This document shows, piece after piece, positions 1 through 6,179 of a DNA stretch of 11,000 nt. The notes under the pieces are model-generated. The model was not told the DNA's origin and searched no databases. It worked only from the letters and a program-made list of their open reading frames with translations. The position numbers were made by a program, and so were the translations under genes. This DNA is from Bacteroidales bacterium (lineage in GTDB: Bacteria; Bacteroidota; Bacteroidia; Bacteroidales; UBA932), in NCBI GenBank assembly GCA_009784635.1, contig WRBG01000052.1, forward strand, positions 1 to 11,000. Direction: 5' to 3'. Each line of letters begins with the position of its first letter. Position 1 is the stretch's first letter.

Positions 1-7
1 AGTCTTT

Positions 8-313
8 TTGGAGGGTCTCATGGTGGTTAATCGGGCTTTAAAGTTAAACATTTTTGGACTCCAAAAAACTACACACCTAATCTATACTTTTAGTGCACTT
101 TTTGCTGACGATTTACAGTACAGGGATAAGGTTGTGCGGGATAGTATTCTCAAAACAGACACAATCCGCGTACCCTACCTGGTGGAAGTGGTTAAAGAGG
201 TCAAAAAGCCGTTGTCGGGATGGCAAAATTTTCAACTGTGGTGGGGACGGTTGGCCTTGGCACTCTGTTTACTTACAACCATCTTTTTTGTCCGTAAATG
301 TAAATCAGCCTAA
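8..313 (+). CDS. 3' part of a phage lysis-type (spanin-like) small membrane protein, probably 5'-truncated
   Basis: The last 65 or so residues look real. A polar stretch (YRDKVVRDSILKTDTIRVPY) is followed by a Lys/Glu-rich linker, a Trp-rich segment (GWQNFQLWWG) and one C-terminal membrane span near residues 80-95 ending in basic residues. From memory, this resembles small proteins of Bacteroidales prophage lysis modules, which carry repeated RDS motifs, then 'TDTIR-PY', then a Trp-rich turn and a terminal membrane helix, usually after an N-terminal lipobox. The first 35 codons do not look like that family. They have no lipobox, they contain a 17-bp palindrome, and the only starts are TTG at 8 or ATG at 20. 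The frame is also open to the left window edge. I read it as a remnant or truncated gene whose normal 5' half has been lost. A strong terminator follows directly. Family assignment is tentative. Confidence 0.4.
   Translation: MEGLMVVNRALKLNIFGLQKTTHLIYTFSALFADDLQYRDKVVRDSILKTDTIRVPYLVEVVKEVKKPLSGWQNFQLWWGRLALALCLLTTIFFVRKCKSA
51..67. repeat. 17-bp palindrome TTTTTGGA-C-TCCAAAAA with a second copy of its left arm
   Basis: The arms at 51-58 and 60-67 are perfect reverse complements around a single C. The same 8-mer TTTTTGGA also occurs at 5-12, 46 bp upstream. The palindrome lies in the doubtful 5' part of the spanin-like frame. It could be a protein-binding site, a recombination scar or chance in AT-rich DNA; nothing here decides between these. 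Confidence 0.4.
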
Positions 314-319
314 TACCGA

Positions 320-342
320 AAAAGCCACTTGTAGTGGCTTTT
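320..342 (+). terminator. rho-independent terminator after the spanin-like gene
   Basis: AAAAGCCACT, a TGT loop and AGTGGCTTTT form a perfect 10-bp stem starting 7 bases after the stop codon of the spanin-like frame. The right arm supplies the T run. The A-rich left arm would also let it act on minus-strand transcription arriving from the 403-1269 gene, so it may be bidirectional. It is the clearest terminator in the window. Confidence 0.85.
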
Positions 343-402
343 GGTGTCTTGAATCATTCAAAATAAATGTAAAATATTGATAACCAAACATCGAAAAATT
401 AT

Positions 403-1269
403 TTACTTAAATAATTTGGAAAATGCCTCATCAAATTTTTCATCAAATTGATTATAAAACTCATCAATCTTAGATTTTATCATATTGAGATGTTCTTCTG
501 TCATTAATCCTCTCAATAGTTCCATTTTTTCGTATATTCGTTTTTTTGAATCGTTAGTAGATGTATCAACCTCAGTATTTATTTTCTCCATCACTTTTTG
601 CTGATATGAAAATATTTTTCCATAAATTTCATCATTAAGATATTGTTGGGTTGTCAGAAATTCAATACACATTTTGCTACATTCGTCAATATCTAAAGCC
701 AGTACTTGAACATAGTATCCACAATAATCCTGATGATTATCAAAATGAGCAAAAATCGTATTCCTATTTCTCTTTATTTGTTCATAGTGCTTGTTATTAA
801 ATTCATTAAATAATTGCGCATATTTTTTAAAGTTCAATTCAACCCCAGCAGAACATGCTAATCCTTTTATTTTGGAAAAATCCTTATGATGACACTCTAA
901 ATATCTATATAGCTCTATATAAATGTATTTAATGTAAGCAATCTGCTCAGGTCGGCTTTTTGATAAAAAAAGATCTCTAATTAATATACTGATATTCACG
1001 TTAAAATCAATGAAAATACATGATAGATTTAACCCACAAATGAGGCTCGATATTACTGCATTTGCATCTTTGCGAACAACACCTTGCTTTTCTATAAAGA
1101 GCATAATTTTATCCATAAGTTTGATATGTTTTACAGTTTGGTCTAATAAAACTGCATATCCGGAGATATTATCTTTAACTTTTTGATAAACTGTAAAGCC
1201 CGTTTCGTTTGTAGAAATTTTAATTTCAAAGTAATCTCCGCTTTTTTCGATATTTGTCTGATTATCCAT
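403..1269 (-). CDS. hypothetical protein with a HEPN-like R-N-x4-H motif
   Basis: This 288-aa protein belongs to no family I recognise with confidence. It is soluble, with no signal peptide or clear membrane span, and looks largely alpha-helical. Residues 60-130 are hydrophobic helical segments. Residues 215-288 are charged and Lys/Glu-rich, likely coiled coil. The one suggestive signature is KRNRNTIFAHFD at 166-177. This fits the R-x4-6-H catalytic motif of HEPN-superfamily RNases (R169 to H175, with N170 beside the Arg) and resembles the 'RN...FAH.D' of AbiU2-type and similar HEPN proteins. No MNT-type nucleotidyltransferase gene is adjacent, so a classic HEPN/MNT toxin-antitoxin pair is not seen here. 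Base composition is much more AT-rich than in the genes after 3300, which suggests horizontal acquisition. It is transcribed divergently from the YhcG nuclease. The ATG at 1269 is supported by a -7 box about 45 bp upstream. That it is a gene is fairly sure; the HEPN reading is a guess from one motif. Confidence 0.75.
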   Translation of the reverse strand: MDNQTNIEKSGDYFEIKISTNETGFTVYQKVKDNISGYAVLLDQTVKHIKLMDKIMLFIEKQGVVRKDANAVISSLICGLNLSCIFIDFNVNISILIRDLFLSKSRPEQIAYIKYIYIELYRYLECHHKDFSKIKGLACSAGVELNFKKYAQLFNEFNNKHYEQIKRNRNTIFAHFDNHQDYCGYYVQVLALDIDECSKMCIEFLTTQQYLNDEIYGKIFSYQQKVMEKINTEVDTSTNDSKKRIYEKMELLRGLMTEEHLNMIKSKIDEFYNQFDEKFDEAFSKLFK

Positions 1270-1313
1270 ATATTGAATATTATTGATAGGTTAAGGAGCA
1301 CGAATTATTTTTG

Positions 1314-1321
1314 CAAATATA
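1314..1321 (-). promoter_or_regulatory. Bacteroidota -7 box for the 403-1269 gene
   Basis: Read on the minus strand this is TATATTTG, an exact match to TAnnTTTG. It ends 44 bases before the ATG at 1269, giving a short leader. No convincing -33 TTTG lies at the expected distance, only a T-rich patch. Confidence 0.5.
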
Positions 1322-1396
1322 GCTCAACTATTGAAAACCCGTCCATACAAGCAGGTTTCTATGCGCACAACAGTTACGTTAAACCACAAATATTTT

Positions 1397-1404
1397 TACC
1401 TTTG
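1397..1404 (+). promoter_or_regulatory. Bacteroidota -7 box for the YhcG nuclease gene
   Basis: TACCTTTG matches TAnnTTTG exactly and lies 31 bases before the ATG at 1436. It falls inside the longer reading frame that begins at 1331, which argues that translation starts at 1436. No clear -33 element was found. Confidence 0.55.
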
Positions 1405-1435
1405 TACTGGCAATAAAGCATATCAGGGAAAAGAG

Positions 1436-2455
1436 ATGAACAAAGGCAACACTTTATCAGAAAAAATTGAAAATCAAATCTATGGTCAGATAAAAGATAT
1501 TCTGACCGCAGCAAGAGTAAAGGCATATTCGGCTGTTAACTTTGCTATGGTTGAGGCATATTGGCTGATTGGAAAACAGATTGTTGAGGCACAAGCAGGC
1601 AATGAACGGGCCGAGTATGGCGAACAACTATTGCAGTTCCTTTCCAAAAAGCTTATACAAGATTTTGGAAGAGGTTTTGATACCTCTACTTTACGTAGAA
1701 TACGTCAATTTTACCTCACATTTCCAATTCGTGCCACGCTGCGGCACGAATTGGGTTGGTCACATTACCGATTGATAATGAAAGTGTCCAATGGCAATGC
1801 TCGCAGATTTTACATAGACGAGTGCGTAAACTCGAACTGGAGTACCCGCCAACTCGAAAGGCAAATCAACACGCATTTCTACGAAAGAATGTTGTCGAGC
1901 CAGGATAAAGAAGCGGTTTCTGCTGAAATTCAAAAAACAGCACCGGTGCTTGACCCAAAAGATTTTATCCGCAACCCTGCTGTTTTAGAATTTTTAGGTA
2001 TAAAACCCTCATCCCATTTGTACGAAAAAGATTTGGAAATGGCTATTATCAATCATTTGCAGGAGTTTCTTTTGGAAATGGGCAGAGGTTTTTCCTTTAT
2101 TGCACGCCAAAAACGCTTTTCTCTTGACGGCAGAGATTTCTATATTGATTTGGTTTTCTATCACTATATTTTAAAATGCTTTGTGCTTATCGATTTAAAA
2201 ATAGGAGATTTAACACACCAAGATTTAGGGCAAATGCAGATGTATGTAAATTACTACACCCGCGAATTGATGAATGACGGCGACAATCCACCCATCGGTA
2301 TCATCCTTTGTGCCGATAAAAGCGACGCGATTGTTCGTTACACCCTTGCCGAAGACAATAAACAGATTTTTGCTTCAAAGTATATGCTTTACCTCCCTAC
2401 CGAACAAGAATTACAAGACGAGGTTTCTTCTGTTGTACGTCAAAAGCAATACTGA
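1436..2455 (+). CDS. YhcG/DUF1016-family PDDEXK nuclease
   Basis: This 339-aa protein is of usual length for the YhcG family. The N-terminal DUF1016 region (about 10-150) includes the conserved patches AYWLIGKQIVE, DFGRGFD, GWSHYRLIMKV and WSTRQLERQI. The C-terminal PDDEXK nuclease fold (about 175-325) has E201 in the 'DLEMAI' helix, D238 in FYIDLVFYH, D253 and K255 in LIDLKIG, and Q266/Q268 after it, then the family signature NPPIGIILCADK (284-295). All expected catalytic residues are present, so it should be an active metal-dependent DNA nuclease of unknown physiological target. Members often sit beside restriction-modification genes or mobile elements and are suspected to act in DNA processing or defence. 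The frame extends upstream to an ATG at 1331, but I choose 1436. Family similarity begins there, and a -7 box lies within the extension. The gene is divergent from the HEPN-like gene and is more AT-rich than the operons to the right. Confidence 0.92.
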   Translation: MNKGNTLSEKIENQIYGQIKDILTAARVKAYSAVNFAMVEAYWLIGKQIVEAQAGNERAEYGEQLLQFLSKKLIQDFGRGFDTSTLRRIRQFYLTFPIRATLRHELGWSHYRLIMKVSNGNARRFYIDECVNSNWSTRQLERQINTHFYERMLSSQDKEAVSAEIQKTAPVLDPKDFIRNPAVLEFLGIKPSSHLYEKDLEMAIINHLQEFLLEMGRGFSFIARQKRFSLDGRDFYIDLVFYHYILKCFVLIDLKIGDLTHQDLGQMQMYVNYYTRELMNDGDNPPIGIILCADKSDAIVRYTLAEDNKQIFASKYMLYLPTEQELQDEVSSVVRQKQY

Positions 2456-2659
2456 TACCAATGCATATTTATTTTTGTTTCTATCTTTTTTATACCACAT
2501 TTGTACCACGAATAAACTATTTAATTTATTATCAATTAAATATATTTTTTGTATAGGAAAGTAATTGTCTGATTATTAGCAATTAATAAATATCACGATT
2601 GACCACTAAATCATGGATATTATGATGATTAAAAACAACATTTGTCTGAAGTATTTTAA
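2456..2659. other. AT-rich intergenic spacer before mntP
   Basis: This 204-bp spacer between the nuclease gene and mntP is very AT-rich. It contains one exact -7 match, TATTTTTG at 2470-2477, which would leave an mntP leader of about 175 nt. I see no strong hairpin terminator, no repeat, no small ORF worth calling, and no recognisable yybP-ykoY manganese riboswitch, although that element often precedes mntP in other bacteria. It separates the accessory-looking left side from the mntP gene. Confidence 0.5.
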
Positions 2660-3223
2660 ATGAGCTTACTTGAAATTATTATCATCGCTATCGGTTTATC
2701 CATGGACGCCTTTGCCGTCTCCATCACACTTGGTTTATCGGCGGCAAAACCCAAAATGAGAGAATTTTTAATTGCCGGAATTTATTTTGGTTTATTTCAA
2801 GCGATTATGCCGTTAATTGGCTATTTTGCAGGAATAAACTTTGCAAACAAAATTCAACACTCAGACCATTGGATTGCATTTGCGCTTCTCGGATTTATTG
2901 GCGGAAAAATGATAAAAGAGAGCTTCTCGAAAGATGAGAAAAAAGTGAGTACAAATCCATTTCTGTTTAAATCCATGATTTTATTAGCAATAGCGACAAG
3001 CATAGACGCACTTGCGGTGGGCATAACATTTGCTTTTTTAAAGATAAATATTTTCATGGCCATAGTCATCATTGGATGCACAACATTTTGTATTTCGATG
3101 GGCGGAGTCAAAATCGGGAACATTTTTGGGGTAAAATTCAAGTCAAAAGCAGAATTTGTTGGTGGGATAATATTGATAGCCTTAGGATTTAAGATATTGA
3201 TTGAACATTTGCTATCCCATTAA
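2660..3223 (+). CDS. mntP: Mn(II) efflux pump MntP
   Basis: This is a 187-aa inner-membrane protein, the usual MntP length. It exports Mn(II) from the cytoplasm and protects against manganese overload. It consists of two related halves of three membrane helices each. Each half carries the diagnostic acidic motif: GLSMDAFAVS with D16 in helix 1, and ATSIDALAVG with D116 in helix 4. Both aspartates are needed for transport in studied homologues. Conserved glycine patches GFIGGKM (78-84) and GGVKIG (148-153) are present, and a charged cytoplasmic loop (about 84-100) separates the halves. The ATG at 2660 begins directly with the first helix, as in homologues. The gene appears monocistronic, 77 bp ahead of the next gene, which has its own promoter. 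Neither neighbour is related to metal homeostasis in an obvious way. Confidence 0.93.
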   Translation: MSLLEIIIIAIGLSMDAFAVSITLGLSAAKPKMREFLIAGIYFGLFQAIMPLIGYFAGINFANKIQHSDHWIAFALLGFIGGKMIKESFSKDEKKVSTNPFLFKSMILLAIATSIDALAVGITFAFLKINIFMAIVIIGCTTFCISMGGVKIGNIFGVKFKSKAEFVGGIILIALGFKILIEHLLSH

Positions 3224-3273
3224 CCATTAGAATCAAAAGCGAAAATTTATTTTTTAGTCTCAAATCTTTTGCA

Positions 3274-3281
3274 TATCTTTG
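3274..3281 (+). promoter_or_regulatory. Bacteroidota -7 box for the redox operon
   Basis: TATCTTTG matches TAnnTTTG exactly and lies 19 bases before the ATG at 3301, in an AT-rich gap of 77 bp after mntP. The -33 region is T-rich (3249-3256) without a clean TTTG. It probably drives the three plus-strand genes to 7112, since the later gaps are only 17-18 bp. Confidence 0.6.
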
Positions 3282-3300
3282 TAACGTAAATAATTATAAA

Positions 3301-4773
3301 ATGTTAAAGAAAATACGAATTTCACTCGCCGTAATCTTTTATGTCCTTATTACCTTGCTGTTTCTCGACTTTACGGGAACATTGCACGGGTGGTTGGGAT
3401 GGATGGCAAAAATTCAACTCCTGCCTGCCGTTTTGGCCCATAGTATAGGAATCTTGTTATTCCTATTTTTGTTGACCCTGCTTTTTGGACGAATCTATTG
3501 TTCCGTCATCTGCCCCTTGGGGGTATTTCAAGACATGATGGCGTGGATGGGTAGACGGGGTAAAAAATTGCCTTACTCTTTTTCTCCCGCAAAATCGTGG
3601 CTAAGGTATGGTATTCTTGGCCTGTGTGTGGCGGCAATGATTTTTGGCGTAAGCGCGGTCGTTTCCCTGCTCGACCCTTATGCAGCCTACGGGCGCATAG
3701 CCGGTAGTTTCTTTTTGCCGGTGTGGCAATGGGGAAACAACCTCTTGGCTGTTATTGCCGAACGTGTAGACAGCTATGCTTTTTATACCACGGAAATATG
3801 GATAAAAAGCGTAACGACCCTTATTGTTGCGGCAGCAACATGGGTGGTTGTGGCTGTTTTGGCGTGGCGGAACGGACGTACTTATTGCAACACGATTTGT
3901 CCTGTGGGTACTCTGCTGGGATTGTTGTCGCGAAACTCTTTATTCCAAATCAAGATTGACGAGCAAAAATGTAAAAACTGCAACATCTGCGCCCGATACT
4001 GCAAGGCAGCCTGCATTGACTACAAAGAATTGAAGGTTGACCACAGTCGTTGTGTATTGTGTATGAACTGCATAGGAAAATGCACCAACAACGCCATCGT
4101 TTATACAAGGGGTGTCTCCCCAAAAACCAATGAAGGCCGTAAAAGATTTTTGGCCACTTCCATGGTAATGGCCACTTCTGCGCTACAAGCCCAAATCATT
4201 CCCAAAGCGACCGATATTAAAGTAGACGGGGGATTGGCCGATATACTTGACAAGAAAAGTCCCCGCCGTCTGACTCCACTCACGCCTGCCGGCTCAAAAA
4301 GCGCCCGCCATATGAAGCGGCATTGCACCGCCTGTCAACTTTGCGTAACCGTTTGTTCTAATGGAGTTTTACGTCCATCGACCTCCTTGGAAACCTTTAT
4401 GCAGCCGCAGATGTCCTATGAACGGGGCTATTGCCGTCCCGAATGTGTAAAATGTTCGGAAATTTGCCCCTCCGGCGCCATCAAAAGGACGAGCAAAGAG
4501 GAAAAATCGTCCACCCAAATCGGCCATGCCGTATGGGTGCGCGAACGCTGCATTCCCCTCACGGACGCACAGCCTTGCAGCAACTGCGAACGTCATTGTC
4601 CCACAAAGGCCATCACCATGGTTCCCTCTGTGGCGGGAAATGAAGAATCACTAAAAATACCCACAGTCAACGAGGAGCTTTGCATCGGTTGCGGAGCATG
4701 CGAATATCTTTGTCCGTCTCGCCCTCTGAGCGCCATTTATGTAGAAGGACATCAAATGCACAGAATCATATAA
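3301..4773 (+). CDS. NapH-NapG-like fused membrane polyferredoxin
   Basis: This 490-aa electron-transfer protein appears to join two proteins that are separate in periplasmic nitrate reductase systems. Residues 1-270 are NapH-like. Membrane spans lie near 7-23, 41-62, 103-124 and 170-188. The paired membrane-edge motifs Cys-x3-Cys-Pro are at C67/C71 and C196/C200. Two cytoplasmic 4Fe-4S sites follow at C224/C227/C230/C234 and C251/C254/C257/C261. Residues 278-298 resemble a Tat signal: GRKRFLATS, a hydrophobic run, then an Ala-rich end. Residues 340-475 follow the NapG pattern of four 4Fe-4S motifs: C342/345/348/352, C378/382/385/389, C417/426/429/433 and C461/464/467/471. Known NapH takes electrons from quinol and NapG passes them on outside the membrane. 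The same is inferred here, with the Fe-S aldo/keto reductase encoded 18 bp downstream as a likely partner. There are no nap, nos or nrf catalytic genes in the window. The electron donor, acceptor and direction are unknown. Confidence 0.85.
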   Translation: MLKKIRISLAVIFYVLITLLFLDFTGTLHGWLGWMAKIQLLPAVLAHSIGILLFLFLLTLLFGRIYCSVICPLGVFQDMMAWMGRRGKKLPYSFSPAKSWLRYGILGLCVAAMIFGVSAVVSLLDPYAAYGRIAGSFFLPVWQWGNNLLAVIAERVDSYAFYTTEIWIKSVTTLIVAAATWVVVAVLAWRNGRTYCNTICPVGTLLGLLSRNSLFQIKIDEQKCKNCNICARYCKAACIDYKELKVDHSRCVLCMNCIGKCTNNAIVYTRGVSPKTNEGRKRFLATSMVMATSALQAQIIPKATDIKVDGGLADILDKKSPRRLTPLTPAGSKSARHMKRHCTACQLCVTVCSNGVLRPSTSLETFMQPQMSYERGYCRPECVKCSEICPSGAIKRTSKEEKSSTQIGHAVWVRERCIPLTDAQPCSNCERHCPTKAITMVPSVAGNEESLKIPTVNEELCIGCGACEYLCPSRPLSAIYVEGHQMHRII

Positions 4774-4791
4774 ATCTTATCCGACCATCCA

Positions 4792-6162
4792 ATGAAAAAA
4801 AATAAAAACATTAACCGCAGGGAATTTCTTAAAGTTACAGGCGTTGCGGCGGCAGCTACAACGGCAACCATATACGGTTGCTCCCCGCGCAAGAAAGGTT
4901 CGGGGGCTTTAGGCCCTGTGCCGACCGATAAAATGACCTACAAGTATGTTCCGTCGCTTGGAGATAATGTGTCCTTATTAGGTTACGGCTGTATGCGTTG
5001 GCCTACCATGCCCAATCCGGACGGACCGGGCGAAATAGTCAATCAAGAAGCAGTAAATGAGTTGGTAGATTATGCCATTGCACACGGAGTCAACTTTTTT
5101 GACACGGCGCCGGGTTATGTGAGGGGATTATCGGAGCAGGCAACGGGCATTGCGCTTAAACGACACCCGCGTGAGAAGTTTTTTATTGCCACCAAGATGT
5201 CGAACCCTACAACTCCCGATTTCGACGCTTCGGTGGCCATATATAGAAACTCCTTTGAACGGCTTCAAGTAGATTATATTGATTATTATTTTTTGCACAA
5301 CATAGGTACTTTGGGGCCACGCGGACTTGAGACTCGCTTTCTCAACAACGGATTGCTCGACTTTCTGCTCAAGGAGCGCGAATCCGGACGCATCCGCCAC
5401 CTTGGTTGGTCATTCCACGGAGTTGCCGAGGGATTTGACCAAGCGCTTGCCATGCACGAGAAAGTACACTGGGACTTTGTGATGATACAAATGAACTATT
5501 CCGATTGGAAATACGCCAGAGGAATGAATGTGAATGCGGATTATTTATACGCCGAGCTGGCAAAACGCAATATCCCCATATTGATTATGGAGCCGCTCTT
5601 AGGCGGTCGTCTTTCAAACCTGCCGGTTCATATTGTATCGCGCCTCAAGGAAAAGAATCCCGAAGGCAGCGCCGCGTCTTGGGCCTTTCGTTTTGCAGGC
5701 TCTTTTGACGGAGTGTTTACCGTCTTGAGCGGAATGACCTATATGGAACATCTTCAAGATAATATCCGTACCTATTCCCCCTTGGTGCCGCTGACCGAAG
5801 AACAGAAAGAGTTCCTCTACGAGACGGCAGAACTCATGCTTCAGTACCCCATCATACCCTGCACCGATTGCCGGTATTGTATGCCTTGTCCTTACGGCAT
5901 TGACATTCCGGGTATTCTGCTACACTACAATAAATGTGTCAACGATGGAAACATACCAAGGAGCAGCGCCGATGAAAATTATCGAAAAGCCCGCCGTGCA
6001 TTCTTAGTCAGTTATAGCCGCAGCGTAGAGAAAATCAGACAGGCCGACCATTGCATTGCTTGCAGGCAGTGCATAGAGGACTGTCCCCAAAGAATCAATA
6101 TCCCTGCCGAATTGCAAAAAATAGATAAATTTATTGAGCAACTCAAGCAAGAAACACTCTGA
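4792..6162 (+). CDS. Tat-signal aldo/keto reductase with two C-terminal 4Fe-4S motifs (COG1453 type)
   Basis: This 456-aa oxidoreductase starts with a twin-arginine export signal (NRREFLK at 8-14, then an Ala/Thr-rich hydrophobic stretch). A cysteine at 30 (IYGC) could be a lipidation site. The aldo/keto reductase barrel spans about 50-340, and the catalytic tetrad is visible: D104 (FFDTAPGY), Y109, K135 (IATKMS) and H169 (YFLHN). The loop VLSGMTYMEHLQDN (311-324) is where COG1453 proteins bind the cofactor phosphate. The C-terminal extension has two cluster motifs, C357/C360/C363/C366-Pro and C421/C424/C427/C431-Pro. Family members are thought to be NAD(P)H-dependent, but a Tat-exported enzyme would lack that cofactor outside the cytoplasm. 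Electron exchange through its clusters with the co-encoded NapH-NapG-like protein is therefore a reasonable inference. Substrate unknown. It is the middle gene of a tight operon. Confidence 0.9.
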   Translation: MKKNKNINRREFLKVTGVAAAATTATIYGCSPRKKGSGALGPVPTDKMTYKYVPSLGDNVSLLGYGCMRWPTMPNPDGPGEIVNQEAVNELVDYAIAHGVNFFDTAPGYVRGLSEQATGIALKRHPREKFFIATKMSNPTTPDFDASVAIYRNSFERLQVDYIDYYFLHNIGTLGPRGLETRFLNNGLLDFLLKERESGRIRHLGWSFHGVAEGFDQALAMHEKVHWDFVMIQMNYSDWKYARGMNVNADYLYAELAKRNIPILIMEPLLGGRLSNLPVHIVSRLKEKNPEGSAASWAFRFAGSFDGVFTVLSGMTYMEHLQDNIRTYSPLVPLTEEQKEFLYETAELMLQYPIIPCTDCRYCMPCPYGIDIPGILLHYNKCVNDGNIPRSSADENYRKARRAFLVSYSRSVEKIRQADHCIACRQCIEDCPQRINIPAELQKIDKFIEQLKQETL

Positions 6163-6179
6163 TGAACTAATGGGTTACT

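Noticed and set aside
386..418. Terminator after the minus-strand 403-1269 gene
   Set aside because: ATTATTTA/TAAATAAT at the stop codon is an A/T-only stem with a 2-nt centre; the strong hairpin at 320-342 is a better candidate for this end too.
403..1269. HEPN/MNT toxin-antitoxin locus
   Set aside because: No nucleotidyltransferase or small antitoxin gene sits beside the HEPN-like gene; the neighbour is a full-length nuclease on the other strand.
1331..1435. 35-codon N-terminal extension of the YhcG nuclease
   Set aside because: It contains a -7 promoter match at 1397-1404 and no family similarity; the ATG at 1436 fits the family start.
2456..2659. Manganese (yybP-ykoY) riboswitch before mntP
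   Set aside because: The spacer is almost wholly A/T, and I could not find the expected paired, G/C-containing junction elements.
3301..6162. Periplasmic nitrate (Nap) or nitrous oxide (Nos) reductase operon
   Set aside because: Only NapH/NapG-like electron-transfer parts are present; no molybdopterin, copper or haem catalytic subunit is encoded here.
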